A stretch of DNA of 64,000 nt, from NCBI RefSeq assembly GCF_003148645.1, contig NZ_QGGP01000003.1, forward strand, positions 1 to 64,000, read 5' to 3'. The position numbers were made by a program, and so were the translations under genes. The DNA is from Xanthomarina spongicola. Its GTDB lineage: Bacteria > Bacteroidota > Bacteroidia > Flavobacteriales > Flavobacteriaceae. The notes below the pieces were generated by a model. That model was not told the DNA's origin. It saw nothing but the letters and a program-made list of their open reading frames with translations, and did not search any database. Below are positions 34,400 to 43,210 of the stretch, piece by piece; positions within the stretch are counted from its first letter, which is position 1; the number at the start of each line of letters is the position of its first letter.

Positions 34400-35269
34400 A
34401 TGGCATCATACGAACCAAAAGAGTTATCAGTTGCAAAATTACATGGTTATTTGTTAAGTGCAGTTGCGCCTAGACCTATTGCTTTTGCTAGTACTTTAGA
34501 TAAAGACGGAAATCCAAACTTATCTCCTTTTAGCTTTTTTAACGTGTTTAGTGCCAATCCACCAATTCTTATTTTCTCGCCTGCACGTCGTGTTAGAAAT
34601 AATACAACAAAACATACACTAGAAAACGTAATAGCAACAAAAGAAGTGGTTATTAATGTTGTTAATTACGATATGGTTCATCAAGCTTCTTTAAGCAGCA
34701 CAGAATATCCAGAAGGTGTTAACGAGTTTCATAAAGCAGGTTTAACCATGTTAGAGTCTGATCTTGTAAAACCTTTTAGAGTTGCTGAATCTCCAATACA
34801 ATTGGAATGTAAAGTAAACGAAATTGTTGCGTTAGGAACAGAAGGTGGAGCTGGAAATTTAGTTATTTGCGAAGTGGTTAAAATCCATATGGAAGATGAT
34901 ATTTTAGATGAAGAAGGCTCAATAAATCAAGAAAAATTAGACTTGGTAGCAAGAGCTGGAGGAAATTATTACAGTCGCTCTCGAAGTGGTTTTTTTGAAC
35001 TTCCAAAGCCATTATCAAGTTTGGGAATTGGAGTAGATAGTTTTCCTGATGAAGTTAAAAATAGTATGATTTTAACAGGAAACGATTTAGGTATGTTGGC
35101 AAATGTTGAAGAGCTACCTAATCAAGAAGAGGTTAAAAAATTCATTAATACTGTTAGTCAACGTTATCCTGATATAGCAACGGCTTCACATAGAGAGAAA
35201 CATAAATTAGCACATAATTATTTAAGTTTTGGCGATATACAAAGCGCCTGGAAAATATTATTATCATAA
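34400..35269 (+). CDS. Flavin reductase family protein
   Basis: The 289-residue protein has an FMN-binding split barrel over the first 200 residues: LLSAVAPRPIAFASTLDKDG, NLSPFSFFNVFSANPPILIF, and NTLENV-type helix regions. The C-terminal 90 residues form a helical extension (GIGVDSFPDEVKNSMILTGN, then QRYPDIATASHREKHKLAHN) typical of the flavobacterial subgroup. The electron donor and acceptor are not readable. A TACATTTG box at 34373-34380 may be the -7 element; the ATG is 20 bp further on. Confidence 0.88.
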   Translation: MASYEPKELSVAKLHGYLLSAVAPRPIAFASTLDKDGNPNLSPFSFFNVFSANPPILIFSPARRVRNNTTKHTLENVIATKEVVINVVNYDMVHQASLSSTEYPEGVNEFHKAGLTMLESDLVKPFRVAESPIQLECKVNEIVALGTEGGAGNLVICEVVKIHMEDDILDEEGSINQEKLDLVARAGGNYYSRSRSGFFELPKPLSSLGIGVDSFPDEVKNSMILTGNDLGMLANVEELPNQEEVKKFINTVSQRYPDIATASHREKHKLAHNYLSFGDIQSAWKILLS

Positions 35270-35278
35270 ATAAATTAT

Positions 35279-35297
35279 ATTCCTGTTAAACAGGAAA
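35279..35297. repeat. Dispersed palindrome ATTCCTG-N5-CAGGAA, copy 4
   Basis: The arms attcctg and caggaa flank ttaaa. It lies 10 bp after the flavin reductase stop and before the DUF3127 gene. Confidence 0.65.
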
Positions 35298-35322
35298 TTT
35301 TAAAATTAAATTAGATTAAAAA

Positions 35323-35697
35323 ATGGAAGTACAAGGAAGAATTAAATTGGTTGGAGAAACACAAACTTTTGGGACTAATGGATTTAGAAAAAGAGAAGTT
35401 GTTGTTACAACAGAAGAGCAATACCCACAACATATAATGATTGAGTTTGTTCAAGATAAAACAGATTTATTAAACAATTTTCAAGTAGGTCAACAAGTAA
35501 AAATTAGTATTAATTTACGAGGAAGAGAGTGGACTAATCCACAAGGTGAAGTTAAATATTTTAACTCGATTCAAGGATGGAGAATTGAAGCAGTACAACA
35601 AGAAGCTTCTGGAGATATGCCTCCAATGCCTCCAGCCGAGGCATTTGAGCCAGCAAATGGATTAAACGAAGAAGATCACGACGATTTACCGTTTTAA
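35323..35697 (+). CDS. DUF3127 OB-fold protein with SSB-like C-terminal tip
   Basis: The 124-residue protein matches DUF3127, a Bacteroidota family with a single OB-like fold (MEVQGRIKLVGETQTFG; KREVVVTTEEQYPQHIMIEF; GQQVKISINLRGREW). After a Pro/Met/Ala-rich linker it ends EEDHDDLPF, almost the same as the SSB tail EEGNDDLPF elsewhere in the window. This suggests it binds nucleic acid and recruits the same partners as SSB. Function is not established. It is followed by a terminator and aat. Confidence 0.88.
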   Translation: MEVQGRIKLVGETQTFGTNGFRKREVVVTTEEQYPQHIMIEFVQDKTDLLNNFQVGQQVKISINLRGREWTNPQGEVKYFNSIQGWRIEAVQQEASGDMPPMPPAEAFEPANGLNEEDHDDLPF

Positions 35698-35738
35698 GTA
35701 GTTGTTAGCATTCCTAAGAATGTAAAATCTTATATATT

Positions 35739-35771
35739 TAACCTCAATGTGAAAACGTTGAGGTTTTTTTA
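35739..35771 (+). terminator. Hairpin terminator after DUF3127
   Basis: aacctcaat pairs with gttgaggtt around a short A-rich loop, followed by seven T bases (one G-T pair in the stem). It lies directly upstream of aat. Confidence 0.82.
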
Positions 35772-35783
35772 TACCACTCAAAT

Positions 35784-36413
35784 ATGATATCATATCTAAC
35801 ACCAAAAATTATCTTTCCAGATGTCAATCAAGCAGATCCAGAAGGATTATTAGCTGTAGGTGGCGACCTTTCTGTAGAGCGATTAGTATTAGCTTATAAA
35901 AGTGGTATTTTTCCTTGGTTTGAAAAAGAGCAGCCCATTTTGTGGTGGTCTCCAGACCCAAGATTTGTGCTTTTTCCGGAGAAATTAAAAGTATCAAAAA
36001 GCATGAAACAAATTCTGAGAAACAAAGATTTTACAGTAACTATAAACCAAAATTTTAAGGCAGTAATAAACCAATGCGCCAAAACTAAAAGAGAAGGTCA
36101 ACGTGGCACTTGGATTACCAATAATATGATTGATGCTTATGTTAAATTGCACGAAAAAGGTTTAGCAAAATCTGTTGAGGTTTGGCAAAAAGACATTCTT
36201 GTCGCTGGATTCTATGGTGTCGATTTAAACAATGGAGTGTTTTGTGGAGAAAGTATGTTTACTAAAGTAAGCAATGCTAGCAAAGCTGGCTTTATTACGT
36301 TTATTCAAAACAGTAATTATAAATTAATTGACTGCCAGATTTACACCAACCATTTAGCAAGTTTGGGAGCAGAAGATATTCCTAGAAAAGAATTTCTATT
36401 TTTTTTAGACTAA
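35784..36413 (+). CDS. aat: Leucyl/phenylalanyl-tRNA--protein transferase
   Basis: The 209-residue enzyme adds Leu or Phe from tRNA to N-terminal Arg or Lys of proteins, marking them for ClpAP/ClpS degradation (N-degron pathway). Seen are EGLLAVGGDLSVERLVLAYK, GIFPWFEKEQPILWWSPDPR, RGTWITNNMIDAYVKLHEKG, GVFCGESMFTKVSNASKAGF and the C-terminal CQIYTNHLASLGAEDIPR, all family signatures in order. Length is normal. Confidence 0.96.
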   Translation: MISYLTPKIIFPDVNQADPEGLLAVGGDLSVERLVLAYKSGIFPWFEKEQPILWWSPDPRFVLFPEKLKVSKSMKQILRNKDFTVTINQNFKAVINQCAKTKREGQRGTWITNNMIDAYVKLHEKGLAKSVEVWQKDILVAGFYGVDLNNGVFCGESMFTKVSNASKAGFITFIQNSNYKLIDCQIYTNHLASLGAEDIPRKEFLFFLD

Positions 36414-36471
36414 CATAAATCATATTTTAAATGGTTTAAAAATCGGATATTAGAATATTAAAACAAAAAGC

Positions 36472-37323
36472 ATGTTAACATTAAGAGACTTTAGGAAATG
36501 CAAAAACAAGGATGAGTTTTTAGAAGTTCTAAAAGCTAAAGAGCCACAAGAACGTATTGATGATATTTTGTATAGTGTAGAGTATGAAAAAGAGCTTATA
36601 AAGCTTCAAGGAGAATTAGTTGATTTGCAACAATGGGTTGCTAAACACAAGAAACGTGTAGCCATTATTTTTGAAGGTAGAGATGCTGCTGGAAAAGGAA
36701 GTGCTATTAGACGATTTATAGAACATTTAAATCCACGTTCTATGAGAGTTGTAGCCTTAGCAAAACCAACAGAAGTAGAAAAAGGACAATGGTATTTTAG
36801 ACGTTATATCAAAGAATTGCCAAATCCAGGTGAGATAGTTTTTTTTGATAGAAGTTGGTATAATCGAGCTGTTGTAGAGCCAGTTATGAGATTTTGTAAT
36901 GAAGAAGAGTATAATAAATTTATGGCTCAAGTAACGGAATTTGAACACATGTTATACGAAGATGGTGTAGACCTTATTAAATTTTGGTTTTCAATCTCTA
37001 AAGATGAACAAGTAGCAAGATTCAATTCTAGATTAGCAAACCCACTAAAAAGGTGGAAATTTAGTCCAGTAGATCAAGAGGGTCAAAAACGTTGGGATAA
37101 TTATACTTTTTATAAAGAACAAATGTTTAGTAAAACACATACTACATTTAGTCCTTGGATTATTATAAAAACAAATGTAAAAAGAGAGGCAAGACTAGAA
37201 AGTATGCGTTATGTGCTTTCTAAGTTCAATTATAAAAATAAAGGAAATTCTGGAACTACCTTATTCCCAGACCCTAATGTAGTTCAACGTTATCATAGAT
37301 TAGTAAAGCAAATTGATTCATAA
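36472..37323 (+). CDS. Polyphosphate kinase 2 family protein (first of tandem pair)
   Basis: The 283-residue PPK2 uses polyphosphate to phosphorylate nucleotides (usually NDP or NMP). It has the Walker A motif IIFEGRDAAGKGSAIRRF, the Walker B FFDRSWYNRAVVEPVM, the lid-like KGQWYFRRYIKELPNPGE and the C-terminal RWDNYTFYKEQMF. The one-domain length fits class I or III. The next gene, 3 bp downstream, is a clear paralogue, so this is a tandem duplication with possible division of labour such as ADP versus GDP or AMP. Confidence 0.93.
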   Translation: MLTLRDFRKCKNKDEFLEVLKAKEPQERIDDILYSVEYEKELIKLQGELVDLQQWVAKHKKRVAIIFEGRDAAGKGSAIRRFIEHLNPRSMRVVALAKPTEVEKGQWYFRRYIKELPNPGEIVFFDRSWYNRAVVEPVMRFCNEEEYNKFMAQVTEFEHMLYEDGVDLIKFWFSISKDEQVARFNSRLANPLKRWKFSPVDQEGQKRWDNYTFYKEQMFSKTHTTFSPWIIIKTNVKREARLESMRYVLSKFNYKNKGNSGTTLFPDPNVVQRYHRLVKQIDS

Positions 37324-37326
37324 ATT

Positions 37327-38151
37327 ATGGCACATAAATTAACACCAAAAGATTTAAAAAAGTTAAATTCTAAAAAAGGTCTCAAACAATTTTTATCCGA
37401 AGAGCCAATAACAATTTCTAAAGTTTTAAAAACGTTGAATTATGAATCTCGTTTAAAAGATTTACAAGAAGAATTAATAAAGTTGCAACATTGGGTAACA
37501 GATAATAACGAGAAAGTAGTCATTATTTTTGAAGGAAGAGATGCAGCAGGAAAAGGTGGAGCTATTAGAAGAACAACAGAACATCTAAATCCTCGAGAAT
37601 TTAAAGTAGTTGCTTTACCTAAGCCTTCTGTTGAAGAAAAAGGACAATGGTATTTTCAGCGTTATATAAAGAGATTGCCAAGAGAAGGTAAAATAGTATT
37701 TTTCGATAGAAGCTGGTATAATCGAGCTGTTGTAGAACCTGTAAATGGTTTTTGTACTCAAGAAGAATATAACATCTTCATGAATCAAGTCAATCAATTT
37801 GAACGCATGTTAATAGAATCAGGTATTCGACTTATTAAATTTTATTTTTCAATTTCTAAAGACGAACAAGAAAAACGGTTTGAAGACATTAAATCAAGTC
37901 CAATAAAAAAATGGAAGTATAGTGCTGTAGATCAAAAAGCATTAGAACTATGGGACGATTACACGTCTTATAAAGATAAAATGTTTGCTGAAACAAGCAC
38001 TGAAATAGCTCCTTGGATTGTTATAAGAGCCAATAGAAAAACAAAAGCAAGAGTTGAAACTATTGAGCACATCTTGAATATTATTCCCTATAATCCTAAA
38101 AACGAAAAGATAATAGAGCATGTTGAGGTAGAGGAAAAAATTATGGATTAA
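37327..38151 (+). CDS. Polyphosphate kinase 2 family protein (second of tandem pair)
   Basis: The 274-residue paralogue of the preceding gene keeps all motifs: IIFEGRDAAGKGGAIRRT (Walker A), KGQWYFQRYIKRLPREGK, FFDRSWYNRAVVEPVN and ALELWDDYTSYKDKMF. N- and C-terminal tails differ strongly from the first copy, and it has an acidic end (HVEVEEKIMD). It overlaps the convergent tag gene by 4 bp. The exact phosphate acceptor cannot be read from the sequence. Confidence 0.93.
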   Translation: MAHKLTPKDLKKLNSKKGLKQFLSEEPITISKVLKTLNYESRLKDLQEELIKLQHWVTDNNEKVVIIFEGRDAAGKGGAIRRTTEHLNPREFKVVALPKPSVEEKGQWYFQRYIKRLPREGKIVFFDRSWYNRAVVEPVNGFCTQEEYNIFMNQVNQFERMLIESGIRLIKFYFSISKDEQEKRFEDIKSSPIKKWKYSAVDQKALELWDDYTSYKDKMFAETSTEIAPWIVIRANRKTKARVETIEHILNIIPYNPKNEKIIEHVEVEEKIMD

Positions 38152-38711
38152 ACTTCATGGTACCTAAAACATCCAATTTCATGGTCGTTTACCATTCCTG
38201 TGGCTTGCATGTGTGCATACATAACAGTTGAGCCTACAAACTTAAAACCTCGTTTTTTTAAGTCTTTGCTCAATGCGTCCGATTCCTTAGTAGTTGGTGG
38301 AGCATCTTTATAGTTTTTATATTTGCTTTTTATGGGTTTGCCATCTACAAACCTCCAAATGTAATTGCTAAAACTTCCAAATTCTTCTTGAATTTCCATA
38401 AATAATTTGGCATTTGTAACAGCAGAGTTTACTTTAAGTTTGTTTCTAATAATACCAGCATCTAACAACAAACTGTCAATTTTGTCTTGTTTATAATTAG
38501 CAATTTTTTTGTAATCGAAATTATCAAAAGCTTTTCTAAAATTTTCACGTTTTCGTAAAATGGTAATCCAACTTAAACCAGCTTGAAAAGTTTCAAGAAT
38601 TAAAAATTCAAACAGAGTTTTGTCATCTTTAACTGGAACTCCCCATTCTTCATCATGATAAGCTTCATATAAAGGGTCTCCAACACACCAGCCACATTTA
38701 TGCTTTTCCAT
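38148..38711 (-). CDS. tag: DNA-3-methyladenine glycosylase I
   Basis: The start is the ATG at 38711 (MEKHKCGWCVGDPLYEAYHD), the usual Tag N-terminus; an upstream in-frame ATG at 38777 would add 22 hydrophobic residues without family support. The 187-residue enzyme excises 3-methyladenine. The zinc ligands are visible: Cys in CGWC, His in YHDEEWG, and the C-terminal His and Cys in NDHEIGCFRY. LILETFQAGLSWITIL and the helix-hairpin-helix region FDYKKIANYKQDKIDSLL are normal. Confidence 0.95.
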   Translation of the reverse strand: MEKHKCGWCVGDPLYEAYHDEEWGVPVKDDKTLFEFLILETFQAGLSWITILRKRENFRKAFDNFDYKKIANYKQDKIDSLLLDAGIIRNKLKVNSAVTNAKLFMEIQEEFGSFSNYIWRFVDGKPIKSKYKNYKDAPPTTKESDALSKDLKKRGFKFVGSTVMYAHMQATGMVNDHEIGCFRYHEV

Positions 38712-38820
38712 AGAAAATAGTCTTTGTAAGTTTTCGTAATAAAGATAGACATAGATATGATAAAAATCATAATTCAAGAAAGATTAACACCTTATTTTTG
38801 CCAAGGTTAAAATAAAAAGT

Positions 38821-39423
38821 ATGAAACATATAATCACAGAAAGTATAGATAAGAGCATGTCTTATCAAGCATATAGAGAATTAATGTCTCAATTAGTGGA
38901 AAATAATTCAACAACTGGAAACGATAAAAGCGAAGACATGGTAAATTATACCAAGTTGAACGATCAACGTATGAAACGTTGGGATAAGACCGTTAAAGTT
39001 TCAGATAGTATAAAGGAAGAGTTGGCTAATTTAAATACCAAACAAACTTGGTTGGTTATTACAGAAAGCTGGTGTGGAGATGCAGCTCATGTAGTTCCTG
39101 TGTTTAATAAATTAGCTGAATTAAATAAAAACATCAATTTTAAAGTGGTTCTTCGTGATGAAAATGAAGCATTAATGAATTTGTTTTTAACCAATGGAGG
39201 AAAAGCTATTCCTAAATTAATTATTATAGAAGAAGCTACAAATAATGTAATTACTACTTTTGGTCCAAGACCAGCAGAAGCGACTAAATTGGTTGTAGAT
39301 TATAAGGCAAAACATGGCGAAATAACTCCTGAGATTAAGGAGCAGTTACAACAATGGTATAACAAAGACAAAGGGCAAAGTGTGATAAGCGATTTAATGA
39401 ATCTGCTTTCTATTCCTGTTTAG
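38821..39423 (+). CDS. Thioredoxin-fold family protein with single active-site Cys
   Basis: The 200-residue protein has no signal peptide. A thioredoxin fold begins near residue 70: KQTWLVITESWCGDAAHVVP, then KVVLRDENEALMNLF and GGKAIPKLIII (cis-Pro loop). The usual CxxC is WCGDA, with one cysteine, so it cannot do ordinary dithiol exchange; peroxide or monothiol chemistry, or a scaffold role, is possible. The family is common in Bacteroidota. A TATTTTTG box at 38793-38800 may be the -7 element. The 3' end overlaps the convergent TonB-like gene by 4 bp. Confidence 0.85.
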   Translation: MKHIITESIDKSMSYQAYRELMSQLVENNSTTGNDKSEDMVNYTKLNDQRMKRWDKTVKVSDSIKEELANLNTKQTWLVITESWCGDAAHVVPVFNKLAELNKNINFKVVLRDENEALMNLFLTNGGKAIPKLIIIEEATNNVITTFGPRPAEATKLVVDYKAKHGEITPEIKEQLQQWYNKDKGQSVISDLMNLLSIPV

Positions 39424-40145
39424 TTTTTTCCTTCAAAATAAAAAGTAATAGTGCCTAGTTGTTTAGACTTAGATATGTCTTTATTAAATCGAGCATCTTT
39501 TGCATAAGCCAAAGCATGATCTTTTAAACAATCATTATCTGAAGTTGAAGAGGAATTTACATAACTATCTGTAACTATTCCAGCAGCATTTACAGTAATA
39601 TTAATAACTATTTTACCACCTTCTTCGCATAAATAAATGGGAGTTGGTAAAAACTCATGCGTTCTGTTAACTAAAGAATAGTGCATACTACTTTTTTTAT
39701 TGACAGACTGAGCATTATTACTTGGTTTGCGTTTATTTAAAACATTGTTTACGCTACTGTAAGAAGAAAGTACATCTTCGTCTATTTCTGAAGAGGCATT
39801 TGTATCACCAGATTCTGTATGGTCACTTTCCTCTGAGTTTTCAGAAGGTTTTGGTACATAATCTTTTGGAGGAGCAATTGGCTGATATGCTTGTGCAAAC
39901 TGTTTGTATTCTTGAGTTTCGTTGTAAGCTTTATTGGTTTTGGAAGCTTGTCTTTCTTCAGCTTCAGCTATTTTTTCAGCTTCAAGTTCTTCAGGTGTTT
40001 TTGGTTCTTCGGGTTCTAATTCGTAGTAACTTTCTGCAATCAATTCATTTTGTTTTCTAATATGAAAATTGAACAATGCAAGTACTATAGTCCCTGAAAA
40101 CAGGAGCGTAATTAAAAGCGATTTATGTTTGTTTGATAAATTCAA
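39420..40145 (-). CDS. TonB-like energy-transducer family protein
   Basis: The 241-residue protein has one N-terminal membrane segment (about 9-26), an acidic and Pro/Glu-rich periplasmic stretch (YELEPEEPKTPEELEAEKIA), a long Ser/Asn-rich low-complexity region, and a C-terminal TonB-like domain (CEEGGKIVINITVNAAGIVT, then CLKDHALAYAKDARF). It probably spans the periplasm and may contact outer-membrane receptors. No ExbBD genes are adjacent. It is the last gene of the ftsX-DUF3098-uppP-truB run on the minus strand. Confidence 0.82.
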   Translation of the reverse strand: MNLSNKHKSLLITLLFSGTIVLALFNFHIRKQNELIAESYYELEPEEPKTPEELEAEKIAEAEERQASKTNKAYNETQEYKQFAQAYQPIAPPKDYVPKPSENSEESDHTESGDTNASSEIDEDVLSSYSSVNNVLNKRKPSNNAQSVNKKSSMHYSLVNRTHEFLPTPIYLCEEGGKIVINITVNAAGIVTDSYVNSSSTSDNDCLKDHALAYAKDARFNKDISKSKQLGTITFYFEGKN

Positions 40146-40203
40146 ATGTGTGTTGTTGGGTAAAATCCTTTTTAGGCTTTAGTCTAATATACGGAAAATA
40201 GCA

Positions 40204-40899
40204 CTATTTAGTTGTTAAGCTTTCTATAAAGGCTTCAGGAGTCAATGCATTTTTAACATGAAAATCGCCAATTTTAGTTCGTCTTAAAGCAGATAAATGT
40301 GAGCCAGTATTTAACGCTTTTCCAAAATCGTTAGCTAAAGAACGTATGTAAGTGCCTTTACTGCAAAGGACTCTAAAGTGGATGTTATTAGCTTCAATAC
40401 TTGTAATTTCAAATTCTGAAATGGTAATTTTCCTTGATTTTATTTCTACATCTTCTCCAGCTCTTGCAAATTCGTACAAACGTTTTCCGTCTTTTTTTAT
40501 AGCTGAAAAAACAGGAGGATATTGATTGATTTCACCAATAAATTGTTTGGTAGCCTCGTGGATTGCTTTTTCAGTAATATGGTCCGTAGGAAAGGTTTCG
40601 TTTATTTCAGTCTCTAAATCGAATGAAGGTGTTGTGCTTCCTAAAACAAGAGTTCCAGTATATTCTTTTATTTGACCTTGAAAAGTATCTATTTGCTTGG
40701 TCATTTTTCCTGTGCAAATAATTAATAAGCCAGTAGCTAAAGGGTCTAATGTTCCAGCATGACCTACTTTTATTTTTTTAATGTTATAAGCATGGCGTAT
40801 TTCCCAACGTAGTTTATTTACAACTTGAAACGAAGTCCAATGTAATGGTTTGTCTATTAATAAAACCTGTCCGGAAAGATAATAATCAGCAGTTTTCAT
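40204..40899 (-). CDS. truB: tRNA pseudouridine(55) synthase
   Basis: The 231-residue TruB makes pseudouridine 55 in the T-loop of tRNAs. The catalytic motif AGTLDPLATGLLIICTGK contains the nucleophilic Asp, and YPPVFSAIKKDGKRLYEFAR and GTYIRSLANDFGKALNTG are the other signatures. It lacks the C-terminal PUA-like domain of longer members, which is normal for this phylum. It starts 1 bp after uppP and so is translationally coupled. Confidence 0.96.
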   Translation of the reverse strand: MKTADYYLSGQVLLIDKPLHWTSFQVVNKLRWEIRHAYNIKKIKVGHAGTLDPLATGLLIICTGKMTKQIDTFQGQIKEYTGTLVLGSTTPSFDLETEINETFPTDHITEKAIHEATKQFIGEINQYPPVFSAIKKDGKRLYEFARAGEDVEIKSRKITISEFEITSIEANNIHFRVLCSKGTYIRSLANDFGKALNTGSHLSALRRTKIGDFHVKNALTPEAFIESLTTK

Positions 40900-40900
40900 A

Positions 40901-41695
40901 TTAGTTTAAGGATGCGTATATAATAGCTATCAATCCAACAATAACACAGTAAATTGCAAAATAGGTAAGTTTACTTTTCTTAACTAAACTAATCATCCAG
41001 GTACAAGCAAATAGTCCTGCTATAAAGGCAGCAAAAAATCCCATACTTAAAGACATGAAATTAGAACTATCGTAAGTTAAATCGCCACTTAAAATATCTT
41101 TAGCAATTTTCCCGAAAATTAATGGCACTACCATTAAAAAAGAAAAACGTGCTGCTCGAGTTTTGTCGTTACCTAATAAAACAGAGGTTGAAATGGTTGC
41201 ACCAGATCTTGAAATGCCTGGAAGCATTGCAATAGCTTGAGAAATACCAATGATAAGTGCATTCCCAAAGCTTACTTTTTTATAGGTGTTCTTGGCTTTA
41301 TCTGCAAAGAATAATAAAATAGCAGTCACAAGAAGCATAAAACCTACTAACATGATATTGCCATTAAATAATTGCTCTAATTCTTTTTCAAAGAACAATC
41401 CAACTATAATAGCTGGAATCATAGAAAAGGCAATTTTTGAAACAAATTGCAAATCCTCATTCCATTCAAATTTTAAGATTCCTTTTAATAATAACCAGAT
41501 GTCTTTTCTAAAAATGACCATGGTACTTAAGGCTGTAGCAAAATGAAGCACAACTGTAAATAATAAACTTTCTTTAGGAATTGATTTATCTCCTAAGATG
41601 GCTTTCCCTATTTCTAAATGCCCACTGGAAGATACTGGAAGGAATTCGGTTAGACCTTGAATAATACCTAATATAATAGAATCAAAAATATCCAT
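40901..41695 (-). CDS. uppP: Undecaprenyl-diphosphatase
   Basis: The 264-residue membrane enzyme (BacA/UppP) removes a phosphate from undecaprenyl pyrophosphate to recycle the cell-wall lipid carrier; the family can give bacitracin resistance when abundant. The active-site motifs are present: IIQGLTEFLPVSSSGHLEIG near the N-terminus and LPGISRSGATISTSVLLG in the middle. About eight membrane segments. Length is normal. It lies between DUF3098 and truB on one strand, the conserved flavobacterial order. Confidence 0.97.
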   Translation of the reverse strand: MDIFDSIILGIIQGLTEFLPVSSSGHLEIGKAILGDKSIPKESLLFTVVLHFATALSTMVIFRKDIWLLLKGILKFEWNEDLQFVSKIAFSMIPAIIVGLFFEKELEQLFNGNIMLVGFMLLVTAILLFFADKAKNTYKKVSFGNALIIGISQAIAMLPGISRSGATISTSVLLGNDKTRAARFSFLMVVPLIFGKIAKDILSGDLTYDSSNFMSLSMGFFAAFIAGLFACTWMISLVKKSKLTYFAIYCVIVGLIAIIYASLN

Positions 41696-41753
41696 AGGGC
41701 AAAAATATCAAAATTGAATTACCAAAAGGGAAATGTAAATAGTCATTAATAAT

Positions 41754-42023
41754 TTATTTTTCTGACTTTGATTTTTTATTAGGATTTAATAAAATGGCAT
41801 ATACCTGAATTCCGAAACCAATAAGTACTAATGTTGGAGCCAATCTAATACGTCTGAAACTAAAAATTTCTGGATTAAAAACATTCGGATCATCGCTTCC
41901 ACCACCAGACATTAATGCAAAACCAACAGCTATAAATGCTAGTCCAATAAGCATGAATTTATAGTTTTTCTTCCCGAAGATAAAAATATCTTTAGATTGC
42001 TCCTTACGTTTTTGTTCTCCCAT
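41754..42023 (-). CDS. DUF3098 family small membrane protein
   Basis: The 89-residue protein has two membrane segments (about 24-42 and 65-82) separated by a short polar loop with SGGGSDDPNVFNPEIFSFRR, the DUF3098 signature. It almost always lies between ftsX and uppP in flavobacteria, which suggests a role with FtsX in division or in envelope synthesis. No function is proven. The downstream gap to uppP is 58 bp. Confidence 0.9.
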   Translation of the reverse strand: MGEQKRKEQSKDIFIFGKKNYKFMLIGLAFIAVGFALMSGGGSDDPNVFNPEIFSFRRIRLAPTLVLIGFGIQVYAILLNPNKKSKSEK

Positions 42024-42093
42024 AATTTTTTAAAATAATGATACAAATTAACGGATTTATTTAAAAAAGAACGTTAAAGAGGTTATAAATTAT

Positions 42094-42972
42094 CTAATAA
42101 TACAACTGATCTGTTTTCAGGTTTAAGAATCGTTGTGTCGCTATAAACGTACTAATCCAAGTAATAACAATTCCTAAAACAAAAATAGTCGAGAATAATG
42201 CAGCAATTAATATAGGGCTTTGTAACAAATTAAGTTCAGGGAATGTTTGGTTTAAATAATACAAAACAACAGCCATTCCAATTAAAGCAACAAAAGCACC
42301 AACAATTCCTAGACGAACACTTTTCCAAACAAAAGGCTTTCTAATAAAATGTTTAGTTGCACCAACCATTTGCATAGTCTTTATAGTAAATCGTTTTGAG
42401 TAAACAGATAATCTAATCGAACTGTTAATTAATAATACAGCAATTACAGTAAAAATGCCACTAATTACCAAAACCCAAAAACTTATTTTCTTTACATTAT
42501 TATTCATTAAAGTTACTAGGTCATTGTCATAACGTACTTCATCTACAAAGTTTTTAGAAAGTGCTTCATCCTTTATAGTTTCAAGATGTTCAGAGGTTAC
42601 AAAATCTGCTTTCAAATGTACATCGATAGAATTCTGTAACGGATTATATCCTAAAAACTCCATAAAATCTTCACCATTTTCAGCTTTCATAGATTCTGCA
42701 GCTTGCTCTTTAGAAACATATTCTGTCGATTTCACATAATCAGACATAGCCAGACTTTTTTCAAGTTGCTTAATCTCCACATCTTTGGCAGCTTCTTTTA
42801 AATAAATAGTAACTACTACCTGTTCTTTAAAATGATCGGAAACTTTCTTAGCATTCAAAACCAATAAGCCCAAAAGGCCTAATAAGAATAAAACTAAAGC
42901 AATACTTAAAACCACCGAAAAATATGAAGATATTAATCTGCGTTTTTGGTACTTATCAAAAGATGAACTCAT
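42094..42972 (-). CDS. ftsX: Cell division ABC transporter permease FtsX
   Basis: The 292-residue protein has an N-terminal membrane segment (about 16-38), a large periplasmic domain (about 40-165), and three further membrane segments in the FtsX/MacB-like permease domain (WVLVISGIFTVIAVLLINSS; KTMQMVGATKHFIRKPF; STIFVLGIVITWISTF). With FtsE it activates peptidoglycan hydrolases at the septum. ftsE is not adjacent. It leads the DUF3098-uppP-truB operon and is divergent from leuS. Confidence 0.94.
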   Translation of the reverse strand: MSSSFDKYQKRRLISSYFSVVLSIALVLFLLGLLGLLVLNAKKVSDHFKEQVVVTIYLKEAAKDVEIKQLEKSLAMSDYVKSTEYVSKEQAAESMKAENGEDFMEFLGYNPLQNSIDVHLKADFVTSEHLETIKDEALSKNFVDEVRYDNDLVTLMNNNVKKISFWVLVISGIFTVIAVLLINSSIRLSVYSKRFTIKTMQMVGATKHFIRKPFVWKSVRLGIVGAFVALIGMAVVLYYLNQTFPELNLLQSPILIAALFSTIFVLGIVITWISTFIATQRFLNLKTDQLYY

Positions 42973-43210
42973 AAATGTTATGTTAATGATGTAAAAATAT
43001 AAAAGAATTCTGTTCTGTTGTGGTTTACAACGTTTAAACTTTCAATATTCTTATAATAAGTTTAAATTTGCGCATTAAATAAGGGAAAAGGCATTAGCGA
43101 AAAGTAATTAGTGCGTTTTTCTAAATATTAATTTAAGTTACTTTTTTGTTTTTGATTTGTTGTCTCTTTGAGCACAGTCGAAAGGTGAAAAAGGGAAAAA
43201 GACTAAATAA

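Noticed and set aside
39722-40060. Plus-strand open frame opposite the TonB-like gene
   Set aside because: It is a Leu/Phe/His-rich shadow of the Glu/Lys/Ser-rich low-complexity region on the other strand, with no start context or homology.
41286-41546. Plus-strand open frame within uppP
   Set aside because: It is a shadow of a strongly supported uppP gene with both catalytic motifs.
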